Shown here piece by piece: positions 1 through 8,919 of a stretch of DNA of 64,000 bases (positions within the stretch are counted from its first letter, which is position 1; each line of letters opens with the position of its first letter). The position numbers were made by a program, and so were the translations under genes. The stretch is from Streptomyces sp. Edi4. GTDB lineage: Bacteria; Actinomycetota; Actinomycetes; Streptomycetales; Streptomycetaceae. The notes beneath the pieces are model-generated. The model searched no databases. It was not told the origin of the DNA and worked only from the letters and a program-made list of their open reading frames with translations. Where the stretch lies: NCBI RefSeq assembly GCF_040253615.1, contig NZ_JBEJGY010000004.1, positions 5,952,001 to 6,016,000 on the forward strand, in the 5' to 3' direction.

Positions 1-1037
1 CCGGATACAGCATCCCCGTCTACGTCTTCGCCGTCTTCCAGCTCATGTTCGCGGTCATCACGCCCGCGCTGATCAGCGGGGCGCTCGCCGACCGGGTCAA
101 GTTCAGCGCCTGGGCCCTGTTCACCGCGCTGTGGGTCACGATCGTCTACTTCCCCGTCGCGCACTGGGTGTGGGCCTCGGACGGCTGGCTGTTCAAGAAG
201 GGCGTCATCGACTTCGCCGGCGGCACCGCCGTGCACATCAACGCGGGAGCGGCCGCACTCGGCGTGATCCTGGTGATCGGCAAGCGCGTCGGCTTCAAGA
301 AGGACCCGATGCGGCCGCACAGCCTGCCGCTGGTCATGCTCGGCGCGGGACTGCTCTGGTTCGGCTGGTTCGGCTTCAACGCGGGATCCTGGCTCGGCAA
401 CGACGACGGCGTGGGCGCCGTGATGTTCGTCAACACCCAGGTCGCCACCGCCGCCGCCATGCTGGCCTGGCTGCTGTACGAAAAGCTCCGCCACGGCTCG
501 TTCACCACGCTCGGCGCCGCGTCCGGCGCGGTCGCGGGCCTGGTCGCCATCACGCCCTCCGGCGGCTGCGTCAGCCCGCTCGGCGCGATCGCCATCGGCG
601 TCATCGCGGGTGTGCTGTGCGCCATGGCGATCAACCTCAAGTACCGCTTCGGATTCGACGACTCACTCGACGTCGTCGGCGTCCACATGGTCGGCGGCAT
701 CACCGGCTCGCTGCTCGTCGGCCTCTTCGCGACCGGCGGCGTACAGTCCACCGCCAAGGGCCTCTTCTACGGAGGCGGCCTCGACCAGCTCGGCAAGCAG
801 GCCCTCGGCGTGGGCGCCGTCCTTGGCTACTCCCTCGTGGTCTCCGCGGTCCTCGCCCTCGCCCTCGACAAGACGATCGGGATGCGGGTCCCCGAGGACG
901 ACGAGATCTCCGGCATCGACCAGGTCGAACACGCCGAGACCGCCTACGACTTCAGCGGCGCGGGCGGTGGCACCGCGCCCCGCAGGGCCGTGGCCGTCCC
1001 GGGCGACCTGGCAGCGAACAAGAAGGTGGACGCATGA
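1..1037 (+). CDS. amtB: Ammonium transporter AmtB, 5' end outside the window
   Basis: Membrane channel that brings ammonium/ammonia into the cell. The reading frame is open from base 3, so only the last 344 residues are present and the true start lies upstream. Several hydrophobic helices are visible. The two pore histidines of the Amt family are in recognisable contexts: VHINAGAAALG near the middle and VVGVHMVGGITGSLL further on. The C-terminal tail after about residue 290 is hydrophilic, as expected for the cytoplasmic end that PII proteins bind. The stop codon overlaps the ATG of the PII gene (ATGA at 1034-1037), so the two are translationally coupled. In actinomycetes this operon is normally activated by GlnR under nitrogen limitation, but the promoter is outside the window. 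Identity is secure. Confidence 0.96.
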   Translation, partial: GYSIPVYVFAVFQLMFAVITPALISGALADRVKFSAWALFTALWVTIVYFPVAHWVWASDGWLFKKGVIDFAGGTAVHINAGAAALGVILVIGKRVGFKKDPMRPHSLPLVMLGAGLLWFGWFGFNAGSWLGNDDGVGAVMFVNTQVATAAAMLAWLLYEKLRHGSFTTLGAASGAVAGLVAITPSGGCVSPLGAIAIGVIAGVLCAMAINLKYRFGFDDSLDVVGVHMVGGITGSLLVGLFATGGVQSTAKGLFYGGGLDQLGKQALGVGAVLGYSLVVSAVLALALDKTIGMRVPEDDEISGIDQVEHAETAYDFSGAGGGTAPRRAVAVPGDLAANKKVDA

Positions 1038-1372
1038 AGCTCATCACCGCGGTCGTCAAGCCGCACCGGCTCGACGAGATCAAGCAGGCCCTCCAGGCGT
1101 TCGGCGTCCAGGGCCTGACCGTGACCGAGGCCAGCGGCTACGGGCGCCAGCGCGGCCACACCGAGGTCTACCGGGGCGCCGAGTACACCGTCGACCTCGT
1201 ACCCAAGATCCGCGTCGAGGTCCTGGTGGAGGACGGGGACGCCGAAGAACTCATCGAGGTCGTGGTCAAGGCCGCCCGCACCGGAAAGATCGGTGACGGC
1301 AAGGTGTGGAGCATGCCCGTCGAGACGGCGGTCCGGGTGCGCACGGGCGAGCGCGGCCCCGACGCGCTGTAG
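1034..1372 (+). CDS. glnK: Nitrogen regulatory protein PII (GlnK/GlnB family)
   Basis: Small trimeric signal protein of 112 residues, the standard PII length. It senses ATP/ADP and 2-oxoglutarate and controls AmtB and other partners. The T-loop is visible at about residues 37-55, with Tyr51 in the context YRGAEYTVDL. In Streptomyces this tyrosine is adenylylated by GlnD, rather than uridylylated as in E. coli (family knowledge). The C-terminal nucleotide-binding motif TGKIGDGKVW is also present. It starts by ATGA overlap with amtB and is followed 20 bases later by glnD, so the trio forms one operon. glnK is used because the gene is linked to amtB; glnB is an equally common name. Confidence 0.96.
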   Translation: MKLITAVVKPHRLDEIKQALQAFGVQGLTVTEASGYGRQRGHTEVYRGAEYTVDLVPKIRVEVLVEDGDAEELIEVVVKAARTGKIGDGKVWSMPVETAVRVRTGERGPDAL

Positions 1373-1392
1373 CGACGGCGAGGAGCTGCGGG

Positions 1393-3858
1393 GTGACGAG
1401 CGTGGAATCCAGTGCCCAGTCCCACGACGGTGCCAGTGCGTCGGCCGGCTACGCGGCGGCCCGGCAGCGCCTTCTCGCCGACGGGGAGATGTCCGGGCCG
1501 CCGCGCCGGGCCGCGCTCGCCGAGCTGACCGACCGGTGGCTGGCCGCGCTGTTCGCCGACGCGGCCACCGAGGCCGGGGTGAGCGGCGCGTCCCTGGTCG
1601 CCGTCGGCGGCTACGGACGCGGCGAGCTCTCTCCGCGCAGCGACCTCGACCTGCTGCTCCTGCACGACGGGCGCAGCGGCGACAGCGCCGTCGCCCTGCT
1701 CGCCGACCGCCTCTGGTACCCGGTGTGGGATCTCGGTCTCGCCCTCGACCACTCCGTGCGCACCCCCGCCCAGGCTCGTGCGACGGCGGGCGAAGACCTC
1801 AAGGTGCAGCTGGGCCTCCTGGACGCCCGCCATGTCGCGGGCGACCCCGCCCTGACGTCCGCGCTGCGCACCACCGTCCTTGCGGACTGGCGCGACACCG
1901 CCGCCAGGCGCCTGCCCGAGCTGGACGAGCTGTGCCGTGAACGGGCCCGGCGCCAGGGCGAGTTGCAGTACCTCCTGGAGGGCGACCTCAAGGAGGCCAG
2001 GGGCGGACTGCGGGACGCGACCGCCCTGCGCGCGGTCGCCGCCTCCTGGCTCGCGGACGCGCCCAGGCAGGGCCTTGTCGAAGCCAGGCGTCGCCTCCTG
2101 GATGTGCGTGACGCGCTGCACCAGTGCACCGGCCGCTCGACGGACCGTCTGGCGCTCCAGGAGCAGGACGCCGTGGCGGCCGAACTGGGGCTCCCCGACG
2201 CCGATGTGATGCTCCGTCAGGTCTCGGAGTCGGCCCGCGTCATCTCCTACGCAGGCGACGTCACCTGGCGCGAGGTCTCCCGGGTGCTGCGCGCCCGCTC
2301 CGCCCGGCCGCGCCTGCGCCGGCTCTTCGGCGGCGGCCACACCGGCGCCCCCGCCCGCACCCCGCTCGCCGAAGGCGTCGTCGAGCAGGACGGCGAGGTG
2401 GTGCTCGCGCTGACCGCGCGTCCCGAGAAGGACCCCGCGCTGGCGCTGCGCGCGGCCGCCGCGGCCGCCCAGAGCGGCCTGCCCATCTCCCCGCACGCCG
2501 TACGCCGCCTCGCCGCCACGGCCAGGCCGCTGCCGGTGCCCTGGCCCGCCGAGGCCCGCGACCGGCTCGTGGCGCTGCTCGGCGCGGGCGCCGCCACCGT
2601 CCAGGTCTGGGAGGCACTGGAGGCGGAAGGCCTGATCACGGGCCTGCTGCCCGACTGGGAACGGGTGCGCTGCCGGCCCCAGCGCAACGCCGTGCACACC
2701 TGGACCGTCGATCGCCACCTGGTGGAGACCGCCGTGCGCGCCTCCCACTTCACCCGCCGGGTGCACCGCCCCGATCTGCTCCTGATCGCGGCCCTGCTGC
2801 ACGACATCGGCAAGGGCCGTCCCGGCGACCACTCGGTGGCCGGCGAGGCCGTCGCCCGCGACATCGCCGCCCGCGTCGGCTTCGGCGCCGCCGACACGGC
2901 CGTCGTCGCCGCACTCGTACGCCATCATCTGCTGCTCATCGAGACCGCGACCCGGCGCGACCTCGACGACCCGGCGACCGTGCGGGCGGTGGCCGACGCG
3001 GTCGGCTCGGCGGGCACCCTCGAACTGCTGCACGCCCTGACCGAGGCGGACGCGCTGGCGACCGGGCCCGCCGCGTGGTCGTCCTGGCGCGGCGCGCTCG
3101 TCGGCGACCTGGTCAAGAGGGTCGCCGCCGTCCTCGCGGGCGAGCCCGCCGACCCAGAGCCCCCCGAGCTCACCGCACCACAAGAACGCCTCGCCGTGGA
3201 GGCGCACCGCACCGGCGGCCCGGCCCTCGCCTTGCGCGCCCACGCCGACGCGCCGCCGGGGCAGCAGGAGGCGGAACCGCTCGGGGTGGAACTCCTGATC
3301 GCCGTCCCCGACCAGCCGAACGTGCTGCCCACGACGGCCGGCGTCCTCGCCCTGCACCGCCTGACCGTGCGCACCGCGGAACTGCGCGTCCTGGACCTGC
3401 CCGACCCGGTGGGCGGCCCGGTGCTGCTCCTTCAGTGGCGGGTGGCCGCGGAGTACGGCTCGCTGCCGCAGGCGGCGCGGCTGCGCGCGGACCTGGTGCG
3501 GGCGCTGGAGGGATCCCTCGACATCGGGGCCCGGCTCGCCGAACGCGCCGCGGCCCAGCCCCGCCGTCGCGGCGAGGCGCCACCGCCGCGCGTGACGGTG
3601 GCGCCCTCCGCCTCGCGGCACGCCACCGTCATCGAGGTGCGCGCCCAGGACGTGCCCGGCCTGCTGCACCGCATCGGCCACGCCCTGGAAGGGGCCGGAG
3701 TGCGGGTGCGCTCCGCGCACGTCTCGACGCTGGGCTCCAACGCCGTGGACGCCTTCTATGTGACGGACGGCGAAGGAGCGCCGCTCGCGCCGGGCGAGGC
3801 GGTGGAGGTCGCCCGCGAGCTGGAGTCGGCCCTGTCCGACGCGTGTGGGCCGGTGTAG
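1393..3858 (+). CDS. glnD: PII nucleotidyltransferase / deadenylylating enzyme GlnD
   Basis: Bifunctional enzyme that modifies and demodifies PII according to nitrogen status; in Streptomyces it acts as an adenylyltransferase on GlnK. Domains in order: nucleotidyltransferase with GGYGRGELSPRSDLDLL at about residues 71-88, helical linker, HD phosphohydrolase with HDIGKGRPGDH starting at His470, and two C-terminal ACT domains, the second containing EVRAQDVPGLLHRIG. The GTG at 1393 is chosen because GAGGAG lies just upstream (about 1378-1384), and translation from it gives 821 residues, the family length. An open frame continues upstream inside glnK but has no ribosome site. Last gene of the amtB operon. 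Confidence 0.95.
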   Translation: MTSVESSAQSHDGASASAGYAAARQRLLADGEMSGPPRRAALAELTDRWLAALFADAATEAGVSGASLVAVGGYGRGELSPRSDLDLLLLHDGRSGDSAVALLADRLWYPVWDLGLALDHSVRTPAQARATAGEDLKVQLGLLDARHVAGDPALTSALRTTVLADWRDTAARRLPELDELCRERARRQGELQYLLEGDLKEARGGLRDATALRAVAASWLADAPRQGLVEARRRLLDVRDALHQCTGRSTDRLALQEQDAVAAELGLPDADVMLRQVSESARVISYAGDVTWREVSRVLRARSARPRLRRLFGGGHTGAPARTPLAEGVVEQDGEVVLALTARPEKDPALALRAAAAAAQSGLPISPHAVRRLAATARPLPVPWPAEARDRLVALLGAGAATVQVWEALEAEGLITGLLPDWERVRCRPQRNAVHTWTVDRHLVETAVRASHFTRRVHRPDLLLIAALLHDIGKGRPGDHSVAGEAVARDIAARVGFGAADTAVVAALVRHHLLLIETATRRDLDDPATVRAVADAVGSAGTLELLHALTEADALATGPAAWSSWRGALVGDLVKRVAAVLAGEPADPEPPELTAPQERLAVEAHRTGGPALALRAHADAPPGQQEAEPLGVELLIAVPDQPNVLPTTAGVLALHRLTVRTAELRVLDLPDPVGGPVLLLQWRVAAEYGSLPQAARLRADLVRALEGSLDIGARLAERAAAQPRRRGEAPPPRVTVAPSASRHATVIEVRAQDVPGLLHRIGHALEGAGVRVRSAHVSTLGSNAVDAFYVTDGEGAPLAPGEAVEVARELESALSDACGPV

Positions 3859-3981
3859 AGGTACGGCGTCGGGGCGGTGCGAGGGGATGCGCGCCGCAGG
3901 CACCCCCGCGCACCACCATCCGCCGGGATACCCTGGGGTCGTTCACCCGACCGCCCCACGAGCCGAGGACCCGCGACCACC
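3859..3981. other. glnD-ffh intergenic spacer, probable ffh promoter region
   Basis: 123 bases without a gene. A -10-like GATACCCT lies at about 3926-3933, in a position suited to transcription of ffh, but I see no convincing -35. Nothing else stands out. Confidence 0.3.
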
Positions 3982-5523
3982 GTGTTCGATACCCTTTCCG
4001 ACCGCCTGAGTGCGACGTTCAAGAACCTCCGGGGCAAAGGACGCTTGAGCGAGGCGGACATCGACGCCACGGCGCGCGAGATCCGCATCGCGCTCCTGGA
4101 GGCCGATGTCGCGCTCCCCGTCGTGCGCGCCTTCATCAAGCAGGTCAAGGAGCGCGCGTCCGGCATCGAGGTCTCCCAGGCCCTCAACCCCGCGCAGCAG
4201 GTCATCAAGATCGTCAACGAGGAGCTTGTCGGCATCCTCGGCGGCGAGACCCGGCGCCTCAGGTTCGCCAAGACCGCGCCCACCGTGATCATGCTCGCGG
4301 GCCTCCAGGGTGCCGGTAAGACCACCCTCGCCGGAAAGCTCGGCAAGTGGCTCAAGGGGCAGGGTCACTCCCCGCTCCTGGTGGCGTGCGACCTCCAGCG
4401 TCCCAACGCCGTCAACCAGCTGAGCGTCGTCGCCGAGCGCGCGGGCGTCGCCGTCTACGCGCCCGAGCCGGGCAACGGCGTCGGCGACCCGGTCAAGGTC
4501 GCGCAGGATTCCATCGAGTTCGCCCGCTCCAAGCAGTACGACGTGGTCGTGGTCGACACCGCCGGACGCCTCGGCATCGACCAGGAGCTGATGCGGCAGG
4601 CCGCGGACATCCGCGACGCGGTGCGCCCCGACGAGGTCCTTTTCGTCGTCGACGCGATGATCGGCCAGGACGCGGTCAACACCGCGGAGGCCTTCCGCGA
4701 CGGTGTCGGCTTCGACGGCGTGGTGCTCTCCAAGCTCGACGGCGACGCGCGCGGCGGCGCGGCGCTCTCGATCGCCCACGTCACCGGCAAGCAGATCATG
4801 TTCGCCTCCAACGGCGAGAAGCTGGAAGACTTCGACGCCTTCCACCCCGACCGCATGGCCTCCCGCATCCTCGACATGGGTGACCTGCTCACCCTGATCG
4901 AGCAGGCGGAGAAGACGTTCAGCCAGGCCGAGGCCGAGAAGATGGCCTCCAAGCTGGCGTCGAGCAAGGGCAAGGACTTCACGCTCGACGACTTCCTGGC
5001 CCAGATGGAGCAGGTCCGCAAGATGGGCTCCATCTCCAAGCTGCTCGGCATGCTGCCCGGCATGGGGCAGATCAAGGACCAGATCAACAACATCGACGAG
5101 CGGGACGTGGACCGCACCGCGGCCATCATCAAGTCGATGACCCCGGGCGAGCGCCAGGACCCGACGATCATCAACGGCTCGCGCCGCGCCCGTATCGCCA
5201 AGGGTTCCGGCGTCGAGGTCAGCGCGGTGAAGAACCTGGTCGAGCGATTCTTCGACGCCCGCAAGATGATGTCCCGGATGGCCCAGGGCGGCGGGATGCC
5301 CGGCATGCCGGGGATCCCGGGCATGGGCGGCGGCCCCGGCCGGCAGAAGAAGCAGATCAAGCAGGGCAAGGGCAAGCGCAAGAGCGGCAACCCGATGAAG
5401 CGCAAGGCCGAGGAGGCCGCCGCCGCCGAGCGCAAGGCGCAGGGCGGCGCGCTCGGCCTGCCCTTGGCGGAGGAGCAGAAGAACTTCGAGCTGCCCGACG
5501 AGTTCAAGAAGTTCATGGGCTGA
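3982..5523 (+). CDS. ffh: Signal recognition particle protein Ffh (SRP54)
   Basis: GTPase of the signal recognition particle. It binds hydrophobic signal sequences as they leave the ribosome and delivers the complex to FtsY at the membrane. Domains: N-terminal four-helix bundle (about 1-90), G domain with Walker A GLQGAGKTT near residue 106 and DTAGRLGID near 190, then the Met-rich M domain. The M domain ends in a flexible stretch containing MPGMPGIPGMGGGPGR, followed by a Lys/Arg-rich tail that would contact 4.5S RNA. The GTG at 3982 gives 513 residues, matching actinobacterial Ffh; upstream in-frame codons are out of family. It stands alone, followed by a repeat-rich gap. Confidence 0.96.
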   Translation: MFDTLSDRLSATFKNLRGKGRLSEADIDATAREIRIALLEADVALPVVRAFIKQVKERASGIEVSQALNPAQQVIKIVNEELVGILGGETRRLRFAKTAPTVIMLAGLQGAGKTTLAGKLGKWLKGQGHSPLLVACDLQRPNAVNQLSVVAERAGVAVYAPEPGNGVGDPVKVAQDSIEFARSKQYDVVVVDTAGRLGIDQELMRQAADIRDAVRPDEVLFVVDAMIGQDAVNTAEAFRDGVGFDGVVLSKLDGDARGGAALSIAHVTGKQIMFASNGEKLEDFDAFHPDRMASRILDMGDLLTLIEQAEKTFSQAEAEKMASKLASSKGKDFTLDDFLAQMEQVRKMGSISKLLGMLPGMGQIKDQINNIDERDVDRTAAIIKSMTPGERQDPTIINGSRRARIAKGSGVEVSAVKNLVERFFDARKMMSRMAQGGGMPGMPGIPGMGGGPGRQKKQIKQGKGKRKSGNPMKRKAEEAAAAERKAQGGALGLPLAEEQKNFELPDEFKKFMG

Positions 5524-5576
5524 GGCCCGACGGCCGTACGCGTGCGGGGCGCCCCCGGCAGGTCCGGGCGCGCCCC

Positions 5577-5666
5577 GTGCGCGTACCCGGCCCCGTGCGC
5601 GTACCCGGCCCCGTGCGCGTACCCGGCCCCGTGCGCGTACCCGGCCCCGCACGCGTACCCGGCCCC
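5577..5666. repeat. Tandem 18-bp repeat, five copies
   Basis: Five head-to-tail copies of the unit GTGCGCGTACCCGGCCCC start at 5577, 5595, 5613, 5631 and 5649. The first four are identical; the fifth begins GCAC instead of GTGC. A partial sixth unit follows at 5667. The array lies between ffh and ftsH. One frame through it would encode a CAYPAP repeat, but that frame has no ribosome site and is not called as a gene. Each unit contains GTAC and GCGCG palindromes, so replication slippage is a likely origin. Confidence 0.93.
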
Positions 5667-5782
5667 GTGCGCCGCTCGGGCGCCCCATGGCGGCAGGACC
5701 GGCCGACCCGTCAGGACCGCCCGGAATGCCCCCTTCGTCCCGCTCTCCAATAATGGCGCGTACCGGCCATGAGGAGAGCCAC

Positions 5783-7717
5783 GTGCCCACTTCCGTACCC
5801 CCGCGCGAACGCCCCGACCAGCCGTGGCGCTCCGAAGGGGCGCCACCGCCGCCCGCGCCGAGGAAGAAGATGCCGGGCGGCTGGGGCCGGCTGATCCTCA
5901 CCGCGCTGATCGTCTACCTCGTCACCAACCTGATCCTCTCGCTCTTCAACGACGGCGACGAGAGCACCGTCTCGTACACCGAGTTCAGCAAGCAGGTCAC
6001 GGCCGGCAACGTCTCCAAGATCTACGCCAAGGGCGACGCCATCCAGGGCAAGCTCAAGAACAAGGCACCCGTCCCCTCCGGCGAGGGCAGCGGCGACTAC
6101 ACCGAATTCACCACCCAGCGCCCCACGTTCGCGGACGACGACCTGTGGTCCCAGCTCACCAAGCAGCACGTCACCGTCACCGCCGAACCCGTCGTCGAAC
6201 ACCGCAGCTTCCTCGCCAACCTGCTCATCTCGCTCGCCCCGATGCTGCTCCTGGTCGTCCTGTGGCTCTTCATCGCCCGGCGCGTGAGCGCGGGTCTCGG
6301 CGGCGGGGCCGGCGGGATGCTCGGCCGCAAGGCCCCGCCCAAGCCCGTCGAGACGGGCTCCGACGGCAAGCGCACCACCTTCGAGGACGTGGCCGGCATC
6401 GACGAGGTCGAGGGCGAACTCAACGACGTCGTCGACTTCCTCAAAAACCCCGCCGCCTACCGGGAGATGGGCGCGAGGATGCCCCGCGGCGTGCTGCTCG
6501 CGGGACCTCCCGGCACCGGCAAGACGCTCCTTGCGCGGGCCGTCGCGGGGGAGGCGGGGGTGCCGTTCTTCTCCGCGTCGGCCTCCGAGTTCATCGAGAT
6601 GATCGTGGGCGTGGGCGCCTCGCGCGTACGGGAGCTCTTCGCCGAGGCCCGCAAGGTCGCCCCCGCGATCGTCTTCATCGACGAGATCGACACCATCGGC
6701 CGGGCCAGGGGCGGCGGTTCCGGCATGGGCGGCCACGACGAGCGCGAACAGACCCTCAACCAGATCCTCACCGAGATGGACGGCTTCTCCGGCTCCGAGG
6801 GCGTCATCGTGCTCGCCGCCACCAACCGCTCCGACGTCCTGGACCCGGCGCTCACCCGTCCCGGCCGCTTCGACCGCGTCGTCCACGTCAGCCCACCCGA
6901 CCGCGACGGCCGCGCCGCCATCTTGAAGATCCACACCCGGGAGATCCCGCTGGCCAAGGACGTCGACCTGGAACAGGTCGCCCGCACCACCCCCGGCATG
7001 ACCGGCGCCGACCTCGCCAACCTCGCCAACGAAGCGGCCCTGCTCGCCGTCAAGCGACAGCGGCGCCAAGTCGGCCAGGCCGACCTCTCCGACGCCCTGG
7101 AAAAGGTCCAACTCGGCGCCGAGCGGCCCCTGGTGATGCCGTACGAGGAGCGCCGGCGCACCGCCTATCACGAGAGCGGGCACGCGCTGCTCGGCATGCT
7201 CCAGCCCGGCGCGGACCCGGTCCGCAAGGTCACCATCGTGCCGCGCGGCCGGGCGCTCGGTGTCACCCTGTCCACTCCCGACGCCGACCGGTACGCGTAC
7301 ACCGAGGAGTACCTGCGCGGCCGGATCATCGGGGCGCTCGGCGGCATGGCCGCCGAGCGGATCGTCTTCGACGCCGTCACCACCGGCGCCGAGAACGACC
7401 TCGAACAGGTCACCAACCTCGTCCGCGGCATGGTCGCGCGCTGGGGCATGAGCGAGCGCATCGGGCCGCTCGCCGCGCTGCCGAGCGACGCCCAGCAGGC
7501 TTATGGCCTGTCCGCCGCGCCCGCCACCCTGGACGCCATCGCCGCCGAGATGCGCCGCGTCGTGGATGAGTGCTACGAGCGGGCGTGCCGCCTCCTGCGC
7601 GACAACCGCGACAGGCTGGACGCGCTGGCCCAGGCGCTGCTCACGGCCGAGACCCTGGAGGAGGAGGCCGCCTACCGCGCGGCCGGCATCCCCCGCCCGG
7701 TGAGGACGCAGGCGTAG
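5783..7717 (+). CDS. ftsH: ATP-dependent zinc metalloprotease FtsH
   Basis: Membrane-anchored AAA+ protease that degrades misassembled membrane proteins and some regulators. Layout: short N-terminal tail, first membrane helix (RLILTALIVYLVTNLIL, about 36-52), extracytoplasmic FtsH domain, second helix around residues 150-170, AAA+ module with Walker A GPPGTGKT at about 241 and Walker B IVFIDEID, then M41 protease with zinc motif HESGH at His463 and the later acidic ligand in TTGAENDLEQ. GTG 5783 is preceded by GAGGAGAG at 5771-5778. It gives 644 residues, typical length. Streptomyces usually carries a second, more canonical ftsH elsewhere, so this is probably the paralogue linked to ffh (from memory). 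Confidence 0.94.
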   Translation: MPTSVPPRERPDQPWRSEGAPPPPAPRKKMPGGWGRLILTALIVYLVTNLILSLFNDGDESTVSYTEFSKQVTAGNVSKIYAKGDAIQGKLKNKAPVPSGEGSGDYTEFTTQRPTFADDDLWSQLTKQHVTVTAEPVVEHRSFLANLLISLAPMLLLVVLWLFIARRVSAGLGGGAGGMLGRKAPPKPVETGSDGKRTTFEDVAGIDEVEGELNDVVDFLKNPAAYREMGARMPRGVLLAGPPGTGKTLLARAVAGEAGVPFFSASASEFIEMIVGVGASRVRELFAEARKVAPAIVFIDEIDTIGRARGGGSGMGGHDEREQTLNQILTEMDGFSGSEGVIVLAATNRSDVLDPALTRPGRFDRVVHVSPPDRDGRAAILKIHTREIPLAKDVDLEQVARTTPGMTGADLANLANEAALLAVKRQRRQVGQADLSDALEKVQLGAERPLVMPYEERRRTAYHESGHALLGMLQPGADPVRKVTIVPRGRALGVTLSTPDADRYAYTEEYLRGRIIGALGGMAAERIVFDAVTTGAENDLEQVTNLVRGMVARWGMSERIGPLAALPSDAQQAYGLSAAPATLDAIAAEMRRVVDECYERACRLLRDNRDRLDALAQALLTAETLEEEAAYRAAGIPRPVRTQA

Positions 7718-7764
7718 CCGCCCCGAGCCCGGCGCGTACGTGGTGAGGCTGCCGGGCCCGGCGC

Positions 7765-7815
7765 CACAGGTCACCCCAACCACCGTGCCACGCAAGGTGG
7801 TTGGGGTGACCTGTG
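7765..7815. terminator. Perfect 20-bp stem-loop, bidirectional terminator
   Basis: Left arm 7765-7784 and right arm 7796-7815 are exact reverse complements over 20 bases, with an 11-nt loop (7785-7795). It sits between the convergent stops of ftsH (7717) and the methyltransferase (7835). There is no T-run on either side, which is common for Streptomyces terminators. It should end transcription from both directions. Confidence 0.92.
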
Positions 7816-7834
7816 CGCGTGCCGGACGGGCCCG

Positions 7835-8698
7835 TCAGGGGGTGCGGGCGATCAGATACCGGAAGACATTGGGCATCCACACCGTGCCGTCCCGCCGGAC
7901 GTGCCCGTGCAGCGCCTCCACGAGTTCCTTCTCCACCTGGGCCTGGTCCGTGGCGCGGGCCGCCGCGTCGAACGCGCCCGTCGACAGCAGGCCCCGTATC
8001 GCGCTGTCCAGGTCCGCGTACCCGAAGGGGCACGCCACCCGGCCCGAACCGTCCGGCTTGAGGCCCGCGCGCGCCGCCACGTCCTCCAGATCGTCACGCC
8101 GGCTCGGCCGCCAGCCCGGCGCGTCGCCCGAACGGCCGGCGAGGCGGGTCGCCACGCGCAGCACCGCCGAGGTGGCACACCGCTCGGGCGGCCCCCAGCC
8201 GGCCAGCACCACCGCGCTGCCCCGCTCGGCGAGCCCCACGGCCGAGGCGAGCGCCGGCACCAGGCTCTCGGTGTCACCGGACACGTAGCCGACCGGTTCG
8301 AACGCGGTGATCAAGTTGTACGGCCTGCCGCCCGGCCCGGTCGCGTCCGCGACGCCGCCCGACACCACCCGGGTCGCGCCCATCCCCGGCGCGCCGTCCC
8401 AGCCCGCCTCCGGCAGCAGACGCCTGCGCGCCAGCGCGAGCCGGGCCGCGCGCTCGGGACGGTCCACGCCGGTCACCGCGGCGCCCCTGGACGCGGCCGT
8501 CAGCAGCGCGAGGCCCGAGCCGCAGCCGAGTTCGAGGAGCCGGGTGGCCGGGCCGACGTCGAGGCGTTCGTACGCCGCCTCGATGAGAGGGACCAGCATG
8601 CGTTCCTGGATCTCCGCCCAGTCCCGCGCGCGCTCGGACGAGCCCGCCGCGGGGGCGAAGGCCGTGCGGGTCTGATGCCGGACGAGCGTTGGTGTCAT
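7835..8698 (-). CDS. Class I SAM-dependent methyltransferase
   Basis: Cytoplasmic methyltransferase of 287 residues with unknown substrate. The Rossmann SAM-binding motif I is clear: LLELGCGSGLALLTAA near residue 55, followed by VTGVDRPERA, whose acidic residue would hold the SAM ribose. A later strand reads LITAFEPVGYV. The overall pattern resembles ubiE-like small-molecule methyltransferases. The ATG at 8698 (MTPTLVRHQTRTAF) is chosen because the upstream extension is Arg/Gly-rich, repetitive and lacks a ribosome site; even so the Shine-Dalgarno at 8698 is weak. The gene is divergent from proS with a 221-base shared promoter region, and ends at the strong hairpin. No clue to substrate from neighbours. 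Confidence 0.8.
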   Translation of the reverse strand: MTPTLVRHQTRTAFAPAAGSSERARDWAEIQERMLVPLIEAAYERLDVGPATRLLELGCGSGLALLTAASRGAAVTGVDRPERAARLALARRRLLPEAGWDGAPGMGATRVVSGGVADATGPGGRPYNLITAFEPVGYVSGDTESLVPALASAVGLAERGSAVVLAGWGPPERCATSAVLRVATRLAGRSGDAPGWRPSRRDDLEDVAARAGLKPDGSGRVACPFGYADLDSAIRGLLSTGAFDAAARATDQAQVEKELVEALHGHVRRDGTVWMPNVFRYLIARTP

Positions 8699-8747
8699 GG
8701 AAAGCGCCCCAATCCGCCGAGATGTCAGCTGTGTCTGGATGAGCCCC

Positions 8748-8775
8748 CCGTGAAAGTCTCCGTGAAAGTCTCCGC
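8748..8775. repeat. Short tandem direct repeat between methyltransferase and proS
   Basis: GTGAAAGTCTCC occurs twice in succession (8751-8762 and 8763-8774) in the divergent promoter region. It could be a slippage product or part of a regulator site; no function can be assigned. Confidence 0.6.
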
Positions 8776-8919
8776 GCCATTCCCCCCGTATGCCAGGGAA
8801 CTCCGCATCCCGCCCCGCGTCCAGAGGGCGAAGGCGCCCGGCGCGCACCGCGCACGGCACGACCGGGGGGCCGGAAGGCGATTCACGCTCCGCCACCCAC
8901 GCGCCGTACCATTCGCGCC

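Noticed and set aside
1168..3903. Very long open frame on the minus strand opposite glnD
   Set aside because: High-GC shadow of glnD; its codon pattern gives Arg/Gly/His-rich protein and no family match.
5542..5772. Short frame with repeated Cys-Ala-Tyr-Pro-Ala-Pro residues
   Set aside because: It is simply the 18-bp tandem DNA repeat translated; there is no ribosome site and no conserved start, so it is not called a gene.
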